Positions 52,278 to 60,769 of a DNA stretch of 64,000 nucleotides are shown in pieces. This stretch comes from Geobacter sp. FeAm09. Its GTDB lineage: Bacteria; Desulfobacterota; Desulfuromonadia; Geobacterales; Pseudopelobacteraceae. Location: positions 1,250,501-1,314,500 of the forward strand of contig NZ_CP042466.1 in NCBI RefSeq assembly GCF_008330225.1, read 5' to 3'. Every line of letters starts with the position of its first letter. Within the stretch, counting starts at the first letter, position 1. The position numbers and the translations under genes were made by a program. Under the pieces are notes generated by a model. The model worked only from the letters and a program-made list of their open reading frames with translations, was not told where the DNA came from and made no database searches.

Positions 52278-52954
52278 GTCTCCTCCTCCATGACGAAGCC
52301 TATCCCCCGCACCGTTTTCAGCAGCTTGCGCTCAAAGGGTCCGTCGAGTTTGCGCCGCAACCGGGCAATGTGCACGTCAATGACGTTATCGATCGGCGTG
52401 GAGCGCTCCTTCACCCGCCAGACATCCTGGGCGAGCATTTCGCGGGAAACGATGCGCCCTTTGTTCCGCATCAGGTATTCGAGCAGTTCGTATTCGCGGA
52501 CGGTGAGATCGATGGCGGCGCCGTGCCGGGTTACTCTGCGGGCCACGAGGTCCATTGCCAGGTCGCCGACGGCAAGGAACAGCGGTTGTTCGTTCTTGCC
52601 CCGCCGCAGCAACAGCCTGATCCGTGCCAGCAGCTCCGGGAAGGCGAAGGGTTTCACCAGGTAGTCGTCCGCACCGCTGTCCAGTCCCTGCACCCGGTTT
52701 TCCACGGTGTCCCGTGCCGTCAGGATGAGTACCGGCGTTGCAAAGCCGCGCTTCCTCAGGGTGGTCAGGATTTCGAGCCCGTCCCTGCCGGGCAGCATCA
52801 GGTCGAGGAGCACCAGGTCGTAGGTGCCGGCGTTGAGCTGGAAAAAGCCGTCCTCCCCGGAATAGGCCACGGTGACCTCGTAATGCTCGGCTTCCAGACC
52901 TTTGCGGAGAGCCTCGGCAACCTTTATTTCGTCTTCGACTACCAGAATGCGCAT
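52268..52954 (-). CDS. OmpR-family response regulator
   Basis: A 228-residue two-domain regulator. The receiver (about 1-115) has the acid pocket VEDE, acceptor Asp in YDLVLLDLMLPG (about 51) and Lys in DYLVKPF. The OmpR winged helix (about 125-225) has DLTVREYELLEYLMRN and the C-terminal GIGFVMEEE. First gene of the set with the kinase and octahaem cytochrome. Tandem 10-bp repeats about 70 bp upstream are likely binding sites. Confidence 0.95.
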   Translation of the reverse strand: MRILVVEDEIKVAEALRKGLEAEHYEVTVAYSGEDGFFQLNAGTYDLVLLDLMLPGRDGLEILTTLRKRGFATPVLILTARDTVENRVQGLDSGADDYLVKPFAFPELLARIRLLLRRGKNEQPLFLAVGDLAMDLVARRVTRHGAAIDLTVREYELLEYLMRNKGRIVSREMLAQDVWRVKERSTPIDNVIDVHIARLRRKLDGPFERKLLKTVRGIGFVMEEETCD

Positions 52955-53272
52955 GTATCGTTCCTTTGGATGGATTATCTCCGGCCTGCGCCATGATGGC
53001 AACTGAAGTAATCCTGACAAATTGTTCAGAATGGTTCAGAATGGCCGGCAGGCACGGGTGCCTTGACCCGGTGCCGATTGTCGCCTTACAATTGTGCCCG
53101 ATATCCCCACGCTTTCAAGTCAGCGTGGATTCATGGTAGCATTTTGATCTCTGCCGGGATTTGCACGGCTCTTTTCACGAAAAGCCGGCCGGCAGGACGT
53201 ATCCTGTCGCACGCCCCAGGTATGCTGCTTCCGCACGGGATACGGCGTGCGGGAAAACGACAGCGGGGCATC
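52955..53272. other. Divergent intergenic region with promoter elements
   Basis: It holds the promoters of the response regulator (minus) and the radical-SAM gene (plus). A hairpin CCACGCT/AGCGTGG lies at 53107-53128. The tandem repeat at 53025-53044 is listed separately. No convincing gene. Confidence 0.5.
53025..53044. promoter_or_regulatory. Tandem TTCAGAATGG repeats, candidate response-regulator site
   Basis: Two adjacent perfect copies of TTCAGAATGG, 10 bp apart, about 70 bp upstream of the OmpR-type regulator. Direct repeats on this spacing are typical of OmpR-family dimer sites. Confidence 0.5.
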
Positions 53273-54559
53273 ATGAACAATCGGACTTTCGAACAACGCC
53301 TGGAAATTCTGGCCGACAGCGCCAAGTACGATGTCTCCTGCTCCTCCAGCGGCAGCAACCGTCGGGGTACGCCCGGCGGGGTGGGGAGCACGGCCGCCGC
53401 CGGGATCTGCCACACCTGGACCGCTGACGGCCGCTGCATCTCGCTGCTCAAGATCCTGCTCACCAACGCCTGCATCTACGACTGCGCCTACTGCGTCAAC
53501 CGCCGCAGCAACGACATCCCCCGGGCCGCTTTCACCCCGGCGGAGGTGGTGCGGCTGACCATGGACTTCTACCGGCGCAACTACATCGAGGGGTTGTTCC
53601 TCAGCACCGGCGTGACCCGTTCGGCCGATCACACCATGGAACAGTTGATCGCCGTGGTGCGCACGCTGCGGGACGAGGAGCGTTTCAACGGCTACGTGCA
53701 CCTCAAGATCGTGCCGGGGGCCGACCCGCTGCTGGTGGCCGAGGCGGGGCGCTACGCCGACCGGGTGAGCGTCAATATCGAGCTTCCCACCCGCCAGAGC
53801 CTGGCGCTGCTGGCCCCGGACAAGCCTCGGGAGTCGGTCATCGCCCCCATGCGCCAGGTGAGCGGCCTCATCACCTCGGCCCGCGAAGAGCGGAAAAAAT
53901 CGCGCACGGCGCCCCAGTTCGCCCCGGCCGGCCAGAGCACCCAACTGATCGTGGGGGCCAGCCCCGAGAGCGACCGGGAGATCGTCACCCTGGCGGAGGG
54001 GCTCTACCGTCGCCTGGACCTGCGGCGGGTCTACTACTCGGCCTTTGTGCCCGGCTCCAGCGACCGCCGCCTGCCGGCGCTCCCCACGCCGCCCCTGTTG
54101 CGGGAACACCGCCTGTATCAGGCCGACTGGCTGCTGCGTTTCTACGGATTCGCCGCCCACGAGCTTCTGGACGAGGAACGCCCCAATCTGGACATGCGCT
54201 TCGACCCCAAGAGCGACTGGGCCGTGCGCCACCTGGACCTGTTCCCCGTGGAGGTGAACAGCGTCGAGTACGAGGTGCTGCTCCGGGTGCCGGGCATCGG
54301 CGTGCGCTCGGCCCAGCGCATCGTCGCGGCCCGCCGCCATGCCCGGCTGGGGGAGGCGGAGTTGAAACGGCTCGGGGTGGTGCTCAAGCGGGCGCGCTAT
54401 TTCCTGACCGCCGGCGGGCGCTACCTGGGGGGAATCCGCCTGGACGGGGCCGCCCTGGTGGCGCGGCTCCTGGCGCCGGAACGGCGTCCGGCCCGGCAGG
54501 ATCAACTGGAACTGTTTCCGGCATCCCCTGACGCCTCGGCCCTGACGGGGGAGCTGTGA
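53273..54559 (+). CDS. Radical SAM protein, putative DNA modification/repair (TIGR03916 type)
   Basis: A 428-residue radical SAM enzyme. The cluster motif is CIYDCAYC (about 66-73) in LLTNACIYDCAYCVNRRSN, and the start GSTAAAGICHTWTADGRCI is typical of the group. A helix-hairpin-helix-like segment (LLRVPGIGVRSAQRIVAARR) near 345-365 suggests DNA binding. Its stop overlaps the DUF4130 gene by four bases, the partner with which it regularly occurs. The group is predicted to act on DNA lesions, related to spore photoproduct lyase. The substrate has not been settled, to my knowledge. Confidence 0.88.
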   Translation: MNNRTFEQRLEILADSAKYDVSCSSSGSNRRGTPGGVGSTAAAGICHTWTADGRCISLLKILLTNACIYDCAYCVNRRSNDIPRAAFTPAEVVRLTMDFYRRNYIEGLFLSTGVTRSADHTMEQLIAVVRTLRDEERFNGYVHLKIVPGADPLLVAEAGRYADRVSVNIELPTRQSLALLAPDKPRESVIAPMRQVSGLITSAREERKKSRTAPQFAPAGQSTQLIVGASPESDREIVTLAEGLYRRLDLRRVYYSAFVPGSSDRRLPALPTPPLLREHRLYQADWLLRFYGFAAHELLDEERPNLDMRFDPKSDWAVRHLDLFPVEVNSVEYEVLLRVPGIGVRSAQRIVAARRHARLGEAELKRLGVVLKRARYFLTAGGRYLGGIRLDGAALVARLLAPERRPARQDQLELFPASPDASALTGEL

Positions 54560-55359
54560 CCGCGTGCTATCGCTACGACGGGACCTTTGAGGGGTTTCTC
54601 TGCGCCTTGGCGGCGTGCCTCGAATCCGGGGGCGGGGAGGCGGAATTCCTGCGGCCGGGGGTCGAGAGCGGGGCGGGGCTGTTCGCGGGGGATCCCCTGG
54701 ATGTCGCCACGGAGCGGGAAACGGCGCTCCGCTTCCGGGCGCGGTTCGTCACGGCGGTGTCCCGGGATGCCTTTGCCACCCTGCGCTACGCCTTCCACAG
54801 CGAGGCGGCCGGGGTGGAGGAGCTCTTGTGGCGCTACGTGCTGGTGGGATTGAAGCAGGGAAAACTGCTGGAGGGCATGCTGGCCCGGGAGCCGGTCTGC
54901 TCGGTGAACCGGTTGGCCCGCAAGGTCTCCCACGAAGCCCACAAGTTCACCGGGTTCGTACGTTTCCGGGAGGTGACGTGGCCTGGAGGGGATGTGCGTG
55001 ACGGGGGAGAAGGGCAGGGGGGCGGTTCGTTCCTCTATGCCCGGATCGAGCCGGAGGCCGACCTCCTCCCCTTTATCGCCCCCTTCTTCACGGAACGGCT
55101 CAACGACCGCGACTGGATGATCCACGACCTGCGCCGCTCGCAGGCGGCGGTCTATAACCGCAGAACGTGGCGCCTGGTCCGGGATGTGGAATTGACCGTC
55201 CCGCCCGGCTACACTGCCGACGAGGAGGTGTGCAGCCGCCTCTGGCGCAGCTACTTCCGGCGCATGGCCATACCGGAACGCCACAACCCCCGGCTCCAGC
55301 AGCAACTCGTGCCGCTACGCTACCGCCGGCACCTGGTGGAGTTCGGCGGGGAGGAGTGA
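54556..55359 (+). CDS. DUF4130-family DNA metabolism protein
   Basis: A 267-residue protein of the group that pairs with the preceding radical SAM enzyme (TIGR03915/DUF4130). Recognisable blocks are YDGTFEGFLCALAACLE at the start, RLARKVSHEAHKFTGFVRF and the central ADLLPFIAPFFTERLNDRDW, then PERHNPRLQQQLVPLRYRRH near the end. In other species this domain is fused to a uracil-DNA-glycosylase-like domain, which is absent here. The start GTG/ATG region overlaps the upstream stop, so the two are translated together. Confidence 0.85.
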   Translation: MTACYRYDGTFEGFLCALAACLESGGGEAEFLRPGVESGAGLFAGDPLDVATERETALRFRARFVTAVSRDAFATLRYAFHSEAAGVEELLWRYVLVGLKQGKLLEGMLAREPVCSVNRLARKVSHEAHKFTGFVRFREVTWPGGDVRDGGEGQGGGSFLYARIEPEADLLPFIAPFFTERLNDRDWMIHDLRRSQAAVYNRRTWRLVRDVELTVPPGYTADEEVCSRLWRSYFRRMAIPERHNPRLQQQLVPLRYRRHLVEFGGEE

Positions 55360-55365
55360 GCCTCC

Positions 55366-57012
55366 TCAGTACGTGCTGAGTTCCCCCGGCGGCCGGGTTC
55401 CCCGCTCCGGCGGGGCAGTCCCGGCGGCGGGCAGGAGCGCCCGGCCCGCTCCGGCGTGGGCGATGCGGATCTTCTTTTCCGGTTTCCACTCCGGGGCCCG
55501 GGCGCGGAGCGTAGCTTCGTCGATCCTGAAGAACGCCACGGCGTCGCGCAACTGTTCGGCCTGGCCGGAGAGTTCCTCCGAGGTGGAGGCCATCTCTTCG
55601 CTGGCCGAGGCGTTCTGCTGGATGATGCTGTCCAACTGCTGGACCGCCCTGTTGATCTGTTCCGCGCCCGAGTCCTGTTCACGGCTGGAGGCGCTGATCT
55701 CCTGGATCAGTTCGGCGGTGCGGCGGATGTTGGGAACCATGGCCTGCAGGCCGCTGCCGGCCGTCTCCGCGATTCTGACGCTTCGTACGGAGAGCTCGCC
55801 GATCTCCCCGGCCGCCTTCTGGCTCCGCTCGGCCAGCTTCCGCACCTCCGAGGCGACCACGGCAAAGCCCTTGCCGTGCTCCCCGGCCCGGGCCGCCTCG
55901 ATGGCGGCGTTCAGTGCCAGCAGGTTGGTCTGGCGGGCGATCTCCTCGATGATGGAGATCCGGGTGGCGATCTCCTTCATGGCGTCCACGGTCCCGGCCA
56001 CCGCCCGGCCGCTCTCTTCTGCGTCGTCGGCGCTCTGCACGGCGATCTTCTCGGTTTGCAGGGCGTTGTCCGTATTCAGCCTGATCGCGGAGGCCATCTC
56101 CTCCATGGACGATGAGATCTCCTCGGCGGAGGCCGCCTGTTCGGTGGCGCCGTGGGACATCTGCTGGGCCGTGGCGGAGAGTTCCTGGCTGCCGGTGGCC
56201 ACGTTGTCCGCGGCGGCCTTGACATCGGTGATGACGCTCTTCAAGCGTTCCACCATGCTCCCGATGGCCGCCATCAGCAGGCCGGTCTCATCCTTGCCGC
56301 GGGCGGCGACCGTTACGGTCAGGTCGCCTCCCGCCAGGCGGTTGGCCGCCTGCAACGCCTCGTTGATGGGAACGGTGATGCTGCGGGTTATGAGGAAGCC
56401 GGCCATGAGGCCGATAAGGACGGCAATGGCCGCGATGGCCAGGTCCTTGATCACCGTGCTCCGGTAGAGTTTCCGGGCCTCGTCGTGGCTTACTTCCATC
56501 TGCTCTTCCTGGTACTGGACGATGGCCCGGAAGTTGGCCTTGATCTTCAGATCCAGGGGGTAGGCCACCTTGAAGGCCTCGATGGCATCGGCCGTCTTGC
56601 CGGCCAGAGAGAGTTCCGTGACCTTGTTGTTGGCATCCCGGGCCGTGGCTATGGCTGCCTTGGCCTCGTCGATCAGCCGTTTCCCCTGTTGGCCCGTCTC
56701 CAGTTTCTCCAGCTTTTCCATGGCGGCGCGGTACTCGGCCCGCGCCTTTTCTATGGCCTGCTGTGCCTCCACCCTGCCGTCGTGGTCCTTCACCAGCATC
56801 AGTTCGATCTCTTCCAGCAGGCCGTTGATGGTCGCGGTCACCTGGTTGGCCGTCTTGATCTTCTGGTAATTGTTCGCGATGATGCGTTCCAGGGTGTCGT
56901 CGATCTTCCCGGTGCCGTCCAGCCCGGTCCCCATGAGCAGCAGCAACAGCGCCAATATCAGGCCGAATCCCACGCCGAGACGGATTCCGATCCTCAGGTC
57001 TCCCAGCTTCAT
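55366..57012 (-). CDS. Methyl-accepting chemotaxis protein
   Basis: A 548-residue chemoreceptor with two transmembrane helices (about 10-30 and 190-212). The periplasmic region between them looks like a four-helix bundle sensor. A HAMP domain follows (about 213-265), then a long cytoplasmic signalling hairpin with the conserved tip RISIIEEIARQTNLLALNAAIEAARAG (split around residue 380). Adaptation-type Gln/Glu pairs are present, and the C-terminus ends in a Pro/Ala-rich tail without a CheR pentapeptide. Ligand unknown. Transcribed alone from an AT-rich promoter region. Confidence 0.95.
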   Translation of the reverse strand: MKLGDLRIGIRLGVGFGLILALLLLLMGTGLDGTGKIDDTLERIIANNYQKIKTANQVTATINGLLEEIELMLVKDHDGRVEAQQAIEKARAEYRAAMEKLEKLETGQQGKRLIDEAKAAIATARDANNKVTELSLAGKTADAIEAFKVAYPLDLKIKANFRAIVQYQEEQMEVSHDEARKLYRSTVIKDLAIAAIAVLIGLMAGFLITRSITVPINEALQAANRLAGGDLTVTVAARGKDETGLLMAAIGSMVERLKSVITDVKAAADNVATGSQELSATAQQMSHGATEQAASAEEISSSMEEMASAIRLNTDNALQTEKIAVQSADDAEESGRAVAGTVDAMKEIATRISIIEEIARQTNLLALNAAIEAARAGEHGKGFAVVASEVRKLAERSQKAAGEIGELSVRSVRIAETAGSGLQAMVPNIRRTAELIQEISASSREQDSGAEQINRAVQQLDSIIQQNASASEEMASTSEELSGQAEQLRDAVAFFRIDEATLRARAPEWKPEKKIRIAHAGAGRALLPAAGTAPPERGTRPPGELSTY

Positions 57013-57368
57013 CCGTACCCCTCCCCTGTCCTCGGCAATTGCCGTGCAATGGCTGCATAAATGCCGAGCATATTACTCGCCAAGGTAATTTGTAGCAGGT
57101 TTGCGTGGAGGTGCAACATTATACTTAAATAATTAAAATTATTTAAATTATAGCGGGTGCAGGGGAGATGAAAGGCGCGGGGCGCCCGGTCAGGCGGGGT
57201 TGGGCCAGGGGGTTCCAGGACGGCCGTCAGACCCTGCCGGTGGCAGGTCCTGCGCCATCCCGGCTCCTGAGGGCGCCGCCGGCCATCTGCCCGGCAATGG
57301 CGCACAGGATGGCCAGGGGGGCTGCCGAAGCCTCGTGCCGCGGGCTTCGGCAGCCGGTGCCGGCAGGG
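57013..57368. other. Intergenic region upstream of the chemoreceptor
   Basis: The part near 57060-57160 is AT-rich (AATAATTAAAATTATTTAAATTAT-type composition) and probably holds the chemoreceptor promoter on the minus strand. The rest is GC-rich without a convincing gene. Confidence 0.5.
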
Positions 57369-57797
57369 TTACGCCGCGCCGCAGGAACTGCAGGCGCTCT
57401 CCGCCCCGCAGGTGCTCTTCTCGTCGCGGCTGCCGTGGGGGAACAGGCGATCGGCCGCATAGGGGGTGATGTCGATGAAGAAGTGGAGGTACAGGTCCCG
57501 CTCCCCGGCCAGGGGAATCCAGTAACCGTCCACCACCAGCCCCAGGTTGCCGGCATAGGTCACGAGCCGCTTGGCGCTCTGTTCCTGAAGCGCCTTGCCG
57601 GCCAGGCACCGTTGGTGATCCTCCTTCCTGCCGCTGTCGATGCAGCGCGTTCCGGGGATGCACCCCATGGCCTCGGCGGCCCTGTTGCGGTCGATGATGG
57701 TGCGGTCCTTGCGCACCAGCATGACCGGTGAGGGGAAGTGATCCCAGAAAAGGTGAAAGTTGCGGCTCAATTCCTCGCTGATGGTGTTCTGTTCCAT
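57369..57797 (-). CDS. Small PAS-like protein with C-terminal cysteines
   Basis: A 142-residue soluble protein with one PAS-like domain (about 10-115): FWDHFPSPVMLVRKDRTII, then RNRAAEAMGCIPGTRC and YLHFFIDITPY. The tail has cysteines (CGAESACSSCGAA) that could bind metal or form disulfides. GAGGAGAG precedes the ATG at 57797. It follows the Spy/CpxP-like gene on the same strand with 37 bp between, so both may be induced together. Role unknown. Confidence 0.65.
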   Translation of the reverse strand: MEQNTISEELSRNFHLFWDHFPSPVMLVRKDRTIIDRNRAAEAMGCIPGTRCIDSGRKEDHQRCLAGKALQEQSAKRLVTYAGNLGLVVDGYWIPLAGERDLYLHFFIDITPYAADRLFPHGSRDEKSTCGAESACSSCGAA

Positions 57798-57834
57798 GGT
57801 GCTCTCCTCGGTATCGGTGTGTGGTGTCATGGGG

Positions 57835-58278
57835 TTACTTCCCCTCTTCGTGGGCCGCTTCGTAGCGCTTCTTCAACTGTGCCCGCTGTCCGGGGGTCAG
57901 CACGGCGCTGATCTCCACGAGCCGGTCCACGGTGCGGTGGGCGAACCCGGTAAACTCCTTCGCCTTTTCATCCACGGTGGCGTGCAGCCAGGCGCGGTCG
58001 GGGGTATCCAGCAGGAGGCAGGCGACCACCTTGTTCGCCAGCCCCTGGTTGCCCTTATGGAGCTGTTGCCCGTCGGCCACCACCTGGTCCACGCCGGCAT
58101 TGATCTTTCCCCTCTGCTCCTCCGTGGCGTCAATCTTGTCCAGGGAGGCGGCCACGTGCCCCTTGATCTTGCCGGAAAGGTCGCCGTGGTGGGAGCCGCA
58201 CTGTTTGCAGGCCGTGATGGCGCCGGCCAGCGCCACGGCCCCGAGAACCGCCGTAACCCGTTTGATGCCCTTGTTCAT
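57835..58278 (-). CDS. Spy/CpxP-like periplasmic protein
   Basis: A 147-residue exported protein with a lipobox-like signal (AGAITACKQC, Cys24 or Cys27). A helical domain then shows the Spy/CpxP feel: KIDATEEQRGKINAGVDQVV and ISAVLTPGQRAQLKKRYE, the LTPxQRxQL form of the LTxxQ motif. Such proteins bind misfolded proteins or feed back on the CpxA sensor. It is divergent from an OmpR-CpxA-like system, sharing an intergenic region with three GTAAA boxes. This is the CpxP-CpxRA layout of enterobacteria. Confidence 0.75.
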   Translation of the reverse strand: MNKGIKRVTAVLGAVALAGAITACKQCGSHHGDLSGKIKGHVAASLDKIDATEEQRGKINAGVDQVVADGQQLHKGNQGLANKVVACLLLDTPDRAWLHATVDEKAKEFTGFAHRTVDRLVEISAVLTPGQRAQLKKRYEAAHEEGK

Positions 58279-58339
58279 CTGCTCCTCCTTGTTTGGCTTG
58301 GTATGATGTGGTGTGATGAAATCAGGCTAGGGGAAAGAT

Positions 58340-58377
58340 GTAAAAAAAGTATGTGGCGAATGTAAAAAAAACGTAAA
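58340..58377. promoter_or_regulatory. GTAAA boxes between cpxP-like and cpxR-like genes
   Basis: GTAAA at 58340, 58362 and 58373: spacings of 22 and 11 bp, i.e. whole helical turns. The last pair, GTAAA-N6-GTAAA, is close to the enterobacterial CpxR box GTAAA-N5-GTAAA. Confidence 0.55.
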
Positions 58378-58445
58378 AAACTGCCGGATTCCGGGGTAAT
58401 CTGGTAAGTAATGTCCTGTACCACTATCCACAAGGAGCACGCGGG

Positions 58446-59156
58446 ATGGACGAAACACGGCGCAAACGGATCTTTCTGGTGGACGACGACGCCCGGCTGC
58501 GCAAGCTTCTGGTGCGGTTTTTGGGGGAGCACGGCTTCGAACTGCGCGAGTTTCCCGACGGCCGGGACGTGACGGCCGCCATCGCCATGGAGCGGCCCGA
58601 CGCCGTGATCCTCGACATCATGTTGCCGGGGGAGAGCGGCCTGGAGATCCTGGGACGCATCCGGAAAGAGTCCTCCCTGCCGGTAATTATGCTGACCGCC
58701 CGGGGGGAGGACGAGGACCGCATCCTCGGCCTGGAACTCGGTTCCGACGACTACCTGCCCAAGCCGTTCAACCCCCGGGAACTCCTGGCGCGGCTCAATG
58801 CCGTCCTGAGGAGGTCCGCCTCTGGGGGCGATGCCGACGCGCCCCCCGGCGACACCCTGAAGGCCGCCGGCCTGCTGCTCAGCCGGGCCCGGCGGACGGT
58901 CAGCGCCGGAGGGGAGGAACTGGCGCTGTCGGCCACGGAATTCAAACTCCTGGAGGCGCTCATGAGCCGCCCGAACATGATCCTGTCCCGGGACGAACTG
59001 CTCACCTACGCCCGGGGCAAGGAGGCCGGCCCCTTTGACCGGAGCATCGACGTGCACGTGGGCAAGCTGCGCGCCAAGCTGGAATCCCTGCCGGGCGGCA
59101 GGAAGCGCATCAGGACCGTGTGGGGATCGGGATACATGCTGGAGGATCGGCTATGA
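58446..59156 (+). CDS. OmpR-family response regulator, CpxR-like
   Basis: A 236-residue regulator. The receiver (about 8-122) has VDDD, acceptor Asp in AVILDIMLPGESG and Lys in DYLPKPF. The winged-helix domain (about 140-235) has LSATEFKLLEALMSRP and the ending VWGSGYMLED. Its stop overlaps the kinase start as ATGA. Divergent from the Spy/CpxP-like gene, it probably controls both directions through the GTAAA boxes and so senses envelope stress. Confidence 0.92.
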   Translation: MDETRRKRIFLVDDDARLRKLLVRFLGEHGFELREFPDGRDVTAAIAMERPDAVILDIMLPGESGLEILGRIRKESSLPVIMLTARGEDEDRILGLELGSDDYLPKPFNPRELLARLNAVLRRSASGGDADAPPGDTLKAAGLLLSRARRTVSAGGEELALSATEFKLLEALMSRPNMILSRDELLTYARGKEAGPFDRSIDVHVGKLRAKLESLPGGRKRIRTVWGSGYMLEDRL

Positions 59157-60544
59157 TGCGGCGGCTCTACTTCAAGATACTGTTCCATTGGTGTGTGGCG
59201 TTGGTGGTGACGGCACTGCTGGCCTTCGCCCTGGTGTTCCTGCTCGTCAAGGACGGCCACCAGATATCGGTTACGGCATCCGTCGGCCGCACGGCCCTCA
59301 TGGCCAGGGATTACGTGGAGGCCGCGGCGGACGGCGCCGCCGCGCGGCACGAGGAACCGGGCGCGGTGCTGCGCCGGGCCGTGCAGCAGGTGAGCCGGAA
59401 TACCCGCGCCAAGGTATGGATCAGTGGGGCCGACGGCTCCCCCCTGGCCGCCTCCTTCCCGGGCGAGGTCAGGGCTCCGGGGGGCGCCCCCGGCCTGTCC
59501 GGCCGTTACGGGGCCGCAAGCGTCGCCGTGGAGGCCGGCCAGAACCGGCTCACCTACGCCACGGTCCCCCTCGCTCCCGGCACGGGGGGGGCGGAGCAGG
59601 CCTGGCTGCATATCCTCACGGAGCGGGAGCCGGGCAGGTTTCCCCACGGCGCGTTCGCGGCCGGGCTGGCCCTGATCTGCGCCGTGGTGGCGGTCATCGC
59701 CGTTCCCCTCTCCCGGCACATCACCGAGCCGTTGAACCGGCTCCAGGGGTCGGCCGTGCGCATCGCCGGCGGCGATCTCTCCGCCCGGGCCGATGTGCGG
59801 GGAGATGACGAGATCGGCCGGCTCGGGGCGGCCTTCAACGGCATGGCGGAGACCGTGGAGCGCATGGTCCGCGCCGGACGGGAACTGACGGCCAATGTAT
59901 CCCACGAGATGCGCAGCCCCCTGGCCCGCATCCGGGTCGCGGGGGAGTGTCTGCAGGGGGCGCTGGCCCGGGGCGATAGGGCGGAGGCCGGAGCGTTGCT
60001 GGCGGGGATGTGGGAGGATATCGACGAGGCGGACCGGATGGTCGGCCGCATCCTCCAGTACTCCAAGCTGGACCTGCACGCCCCGGCCCCGGCCACCGCG
60101 CTCGTGCAGCCGTCCGTCCTGCTGAACGGGCTCATGAAGGCCATGCGTCCCCTGTTCGGGACGAAGCGGATCACGGTGGAACAGGAGGTGGAGCCCGACC
60201 TGTGGGTGAACGGCGACGAAGAGTACCTGCGGTCGGCGTTGAAGAACATCCTGGAGAATGCGGCCCGCTACACGCCGGAACAGGGGGTGGTGCGGCTGGG
60301 GCTCCGCAGGGAGGGGGCGGAGGTCCTTTTGGAGGTTGTGAACAGTGCGCCACCGGTCGCGGAGGATGACCTGGAACGGCTCTTCGAGCCGTTTTACCGG
60401 GGAAAAGGGGCCACGGGAGAGGGGACGGGCCTCGGCCTGGCCATCGCCCGGAAGGTCGTCCTGCTCCACCACGGGGAGATGGGAGTGGAGAACACCCCGC
60501 AGGGGTTCCGGGTCTGGCTCCGGCTCCCCGCTGCGGGTGCCTGA
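59153..60544 (+). CDS. Sensor histidine kinase, CpxA-like
   Basis: A 463-residue membrane kinase: helix (about 8-32), periplasmic sensor (about 35-165), helix (about 170-190), HAMP (about 190-240), HisKA with phospho-His in TANVSHEMRSPLARIR (about 250), then the ATPase domain with NILENAARYTP and GEGTGLGLAIARK. HEMRSPLARIR is the form seen in CpxA. Four-base overlap with the cpxR-like gene. A strong terminator follows, so the two form a complete operon. Confidence 0.92.
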   Translation: MMRRLYFKILFHWCVALVVTALLAFALVFLLVKDGHQISVTASVGRTALMARDYVEAAADGAAARHEEPGAVLRRAVQQVSRNTRAKVWISGADGSPLAASFPGEVRAPGGAPGLSGRYGAASVAVEAGQNRLTYATVPLAPGTGGAEQAWLHILTEREPGRFPHGAFAAGLALICAVVAVIAVPLSRHITEPLNRLQGSAVRIAGGDLSARADVRGDDEIGRLGAAFNGMAETVERMVRAGRELTANVSHEMRSPLARIRVAGECLQGALARGDRAEAGALLAGMWEDIDEADRMVGRILQYSKLDLHAPAPATALVQPSVLLNGLMKAMRPLFGTKRITVEQEVEPDLWVNGDEEYLRSALKNILENAARYTPEQGVVRLGLRREGAEVLLEVVNSAPPVAEDDLERLFEPFYRGKGATGEGTGLGLAIARKVVLLHHGEMGVENTPQGFRVWLRLPAAGA

Positions 60545-60642
60545 TCATCATTCTGCAACCCAGGCCGGCCACCGAGCCAGGAAGGCACAGGGACGCGAAG
60601 AACCACTCGGAATATCTGGCAACTACAGCCACGTGCCGAAGC

Positions 60643-60676
60643 GGGGCATCATCACTAGTTTTTTCGATGATGCCCC
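60643..60676 (+). terminator. Terminator of the cpxR-cpxA-like operon
   Basis: Eleven-base perfect arms GGGGCATCATC and GATGATGCCCC around a 12-nt loop, followed by TTTGTTTTTG, about 100 bp past the kinase stop. Confidence 0.85.
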
Positions 60677-60769
60677 TTTGTTTTTGCTTCCTCAGCGTCT
60701 CTGCGTCTTTGTGGCCACTGCTTTTTCCCGGGTTGTCTGGGGGGGGGCGGGTCCCGTTTCCGTAACCGG

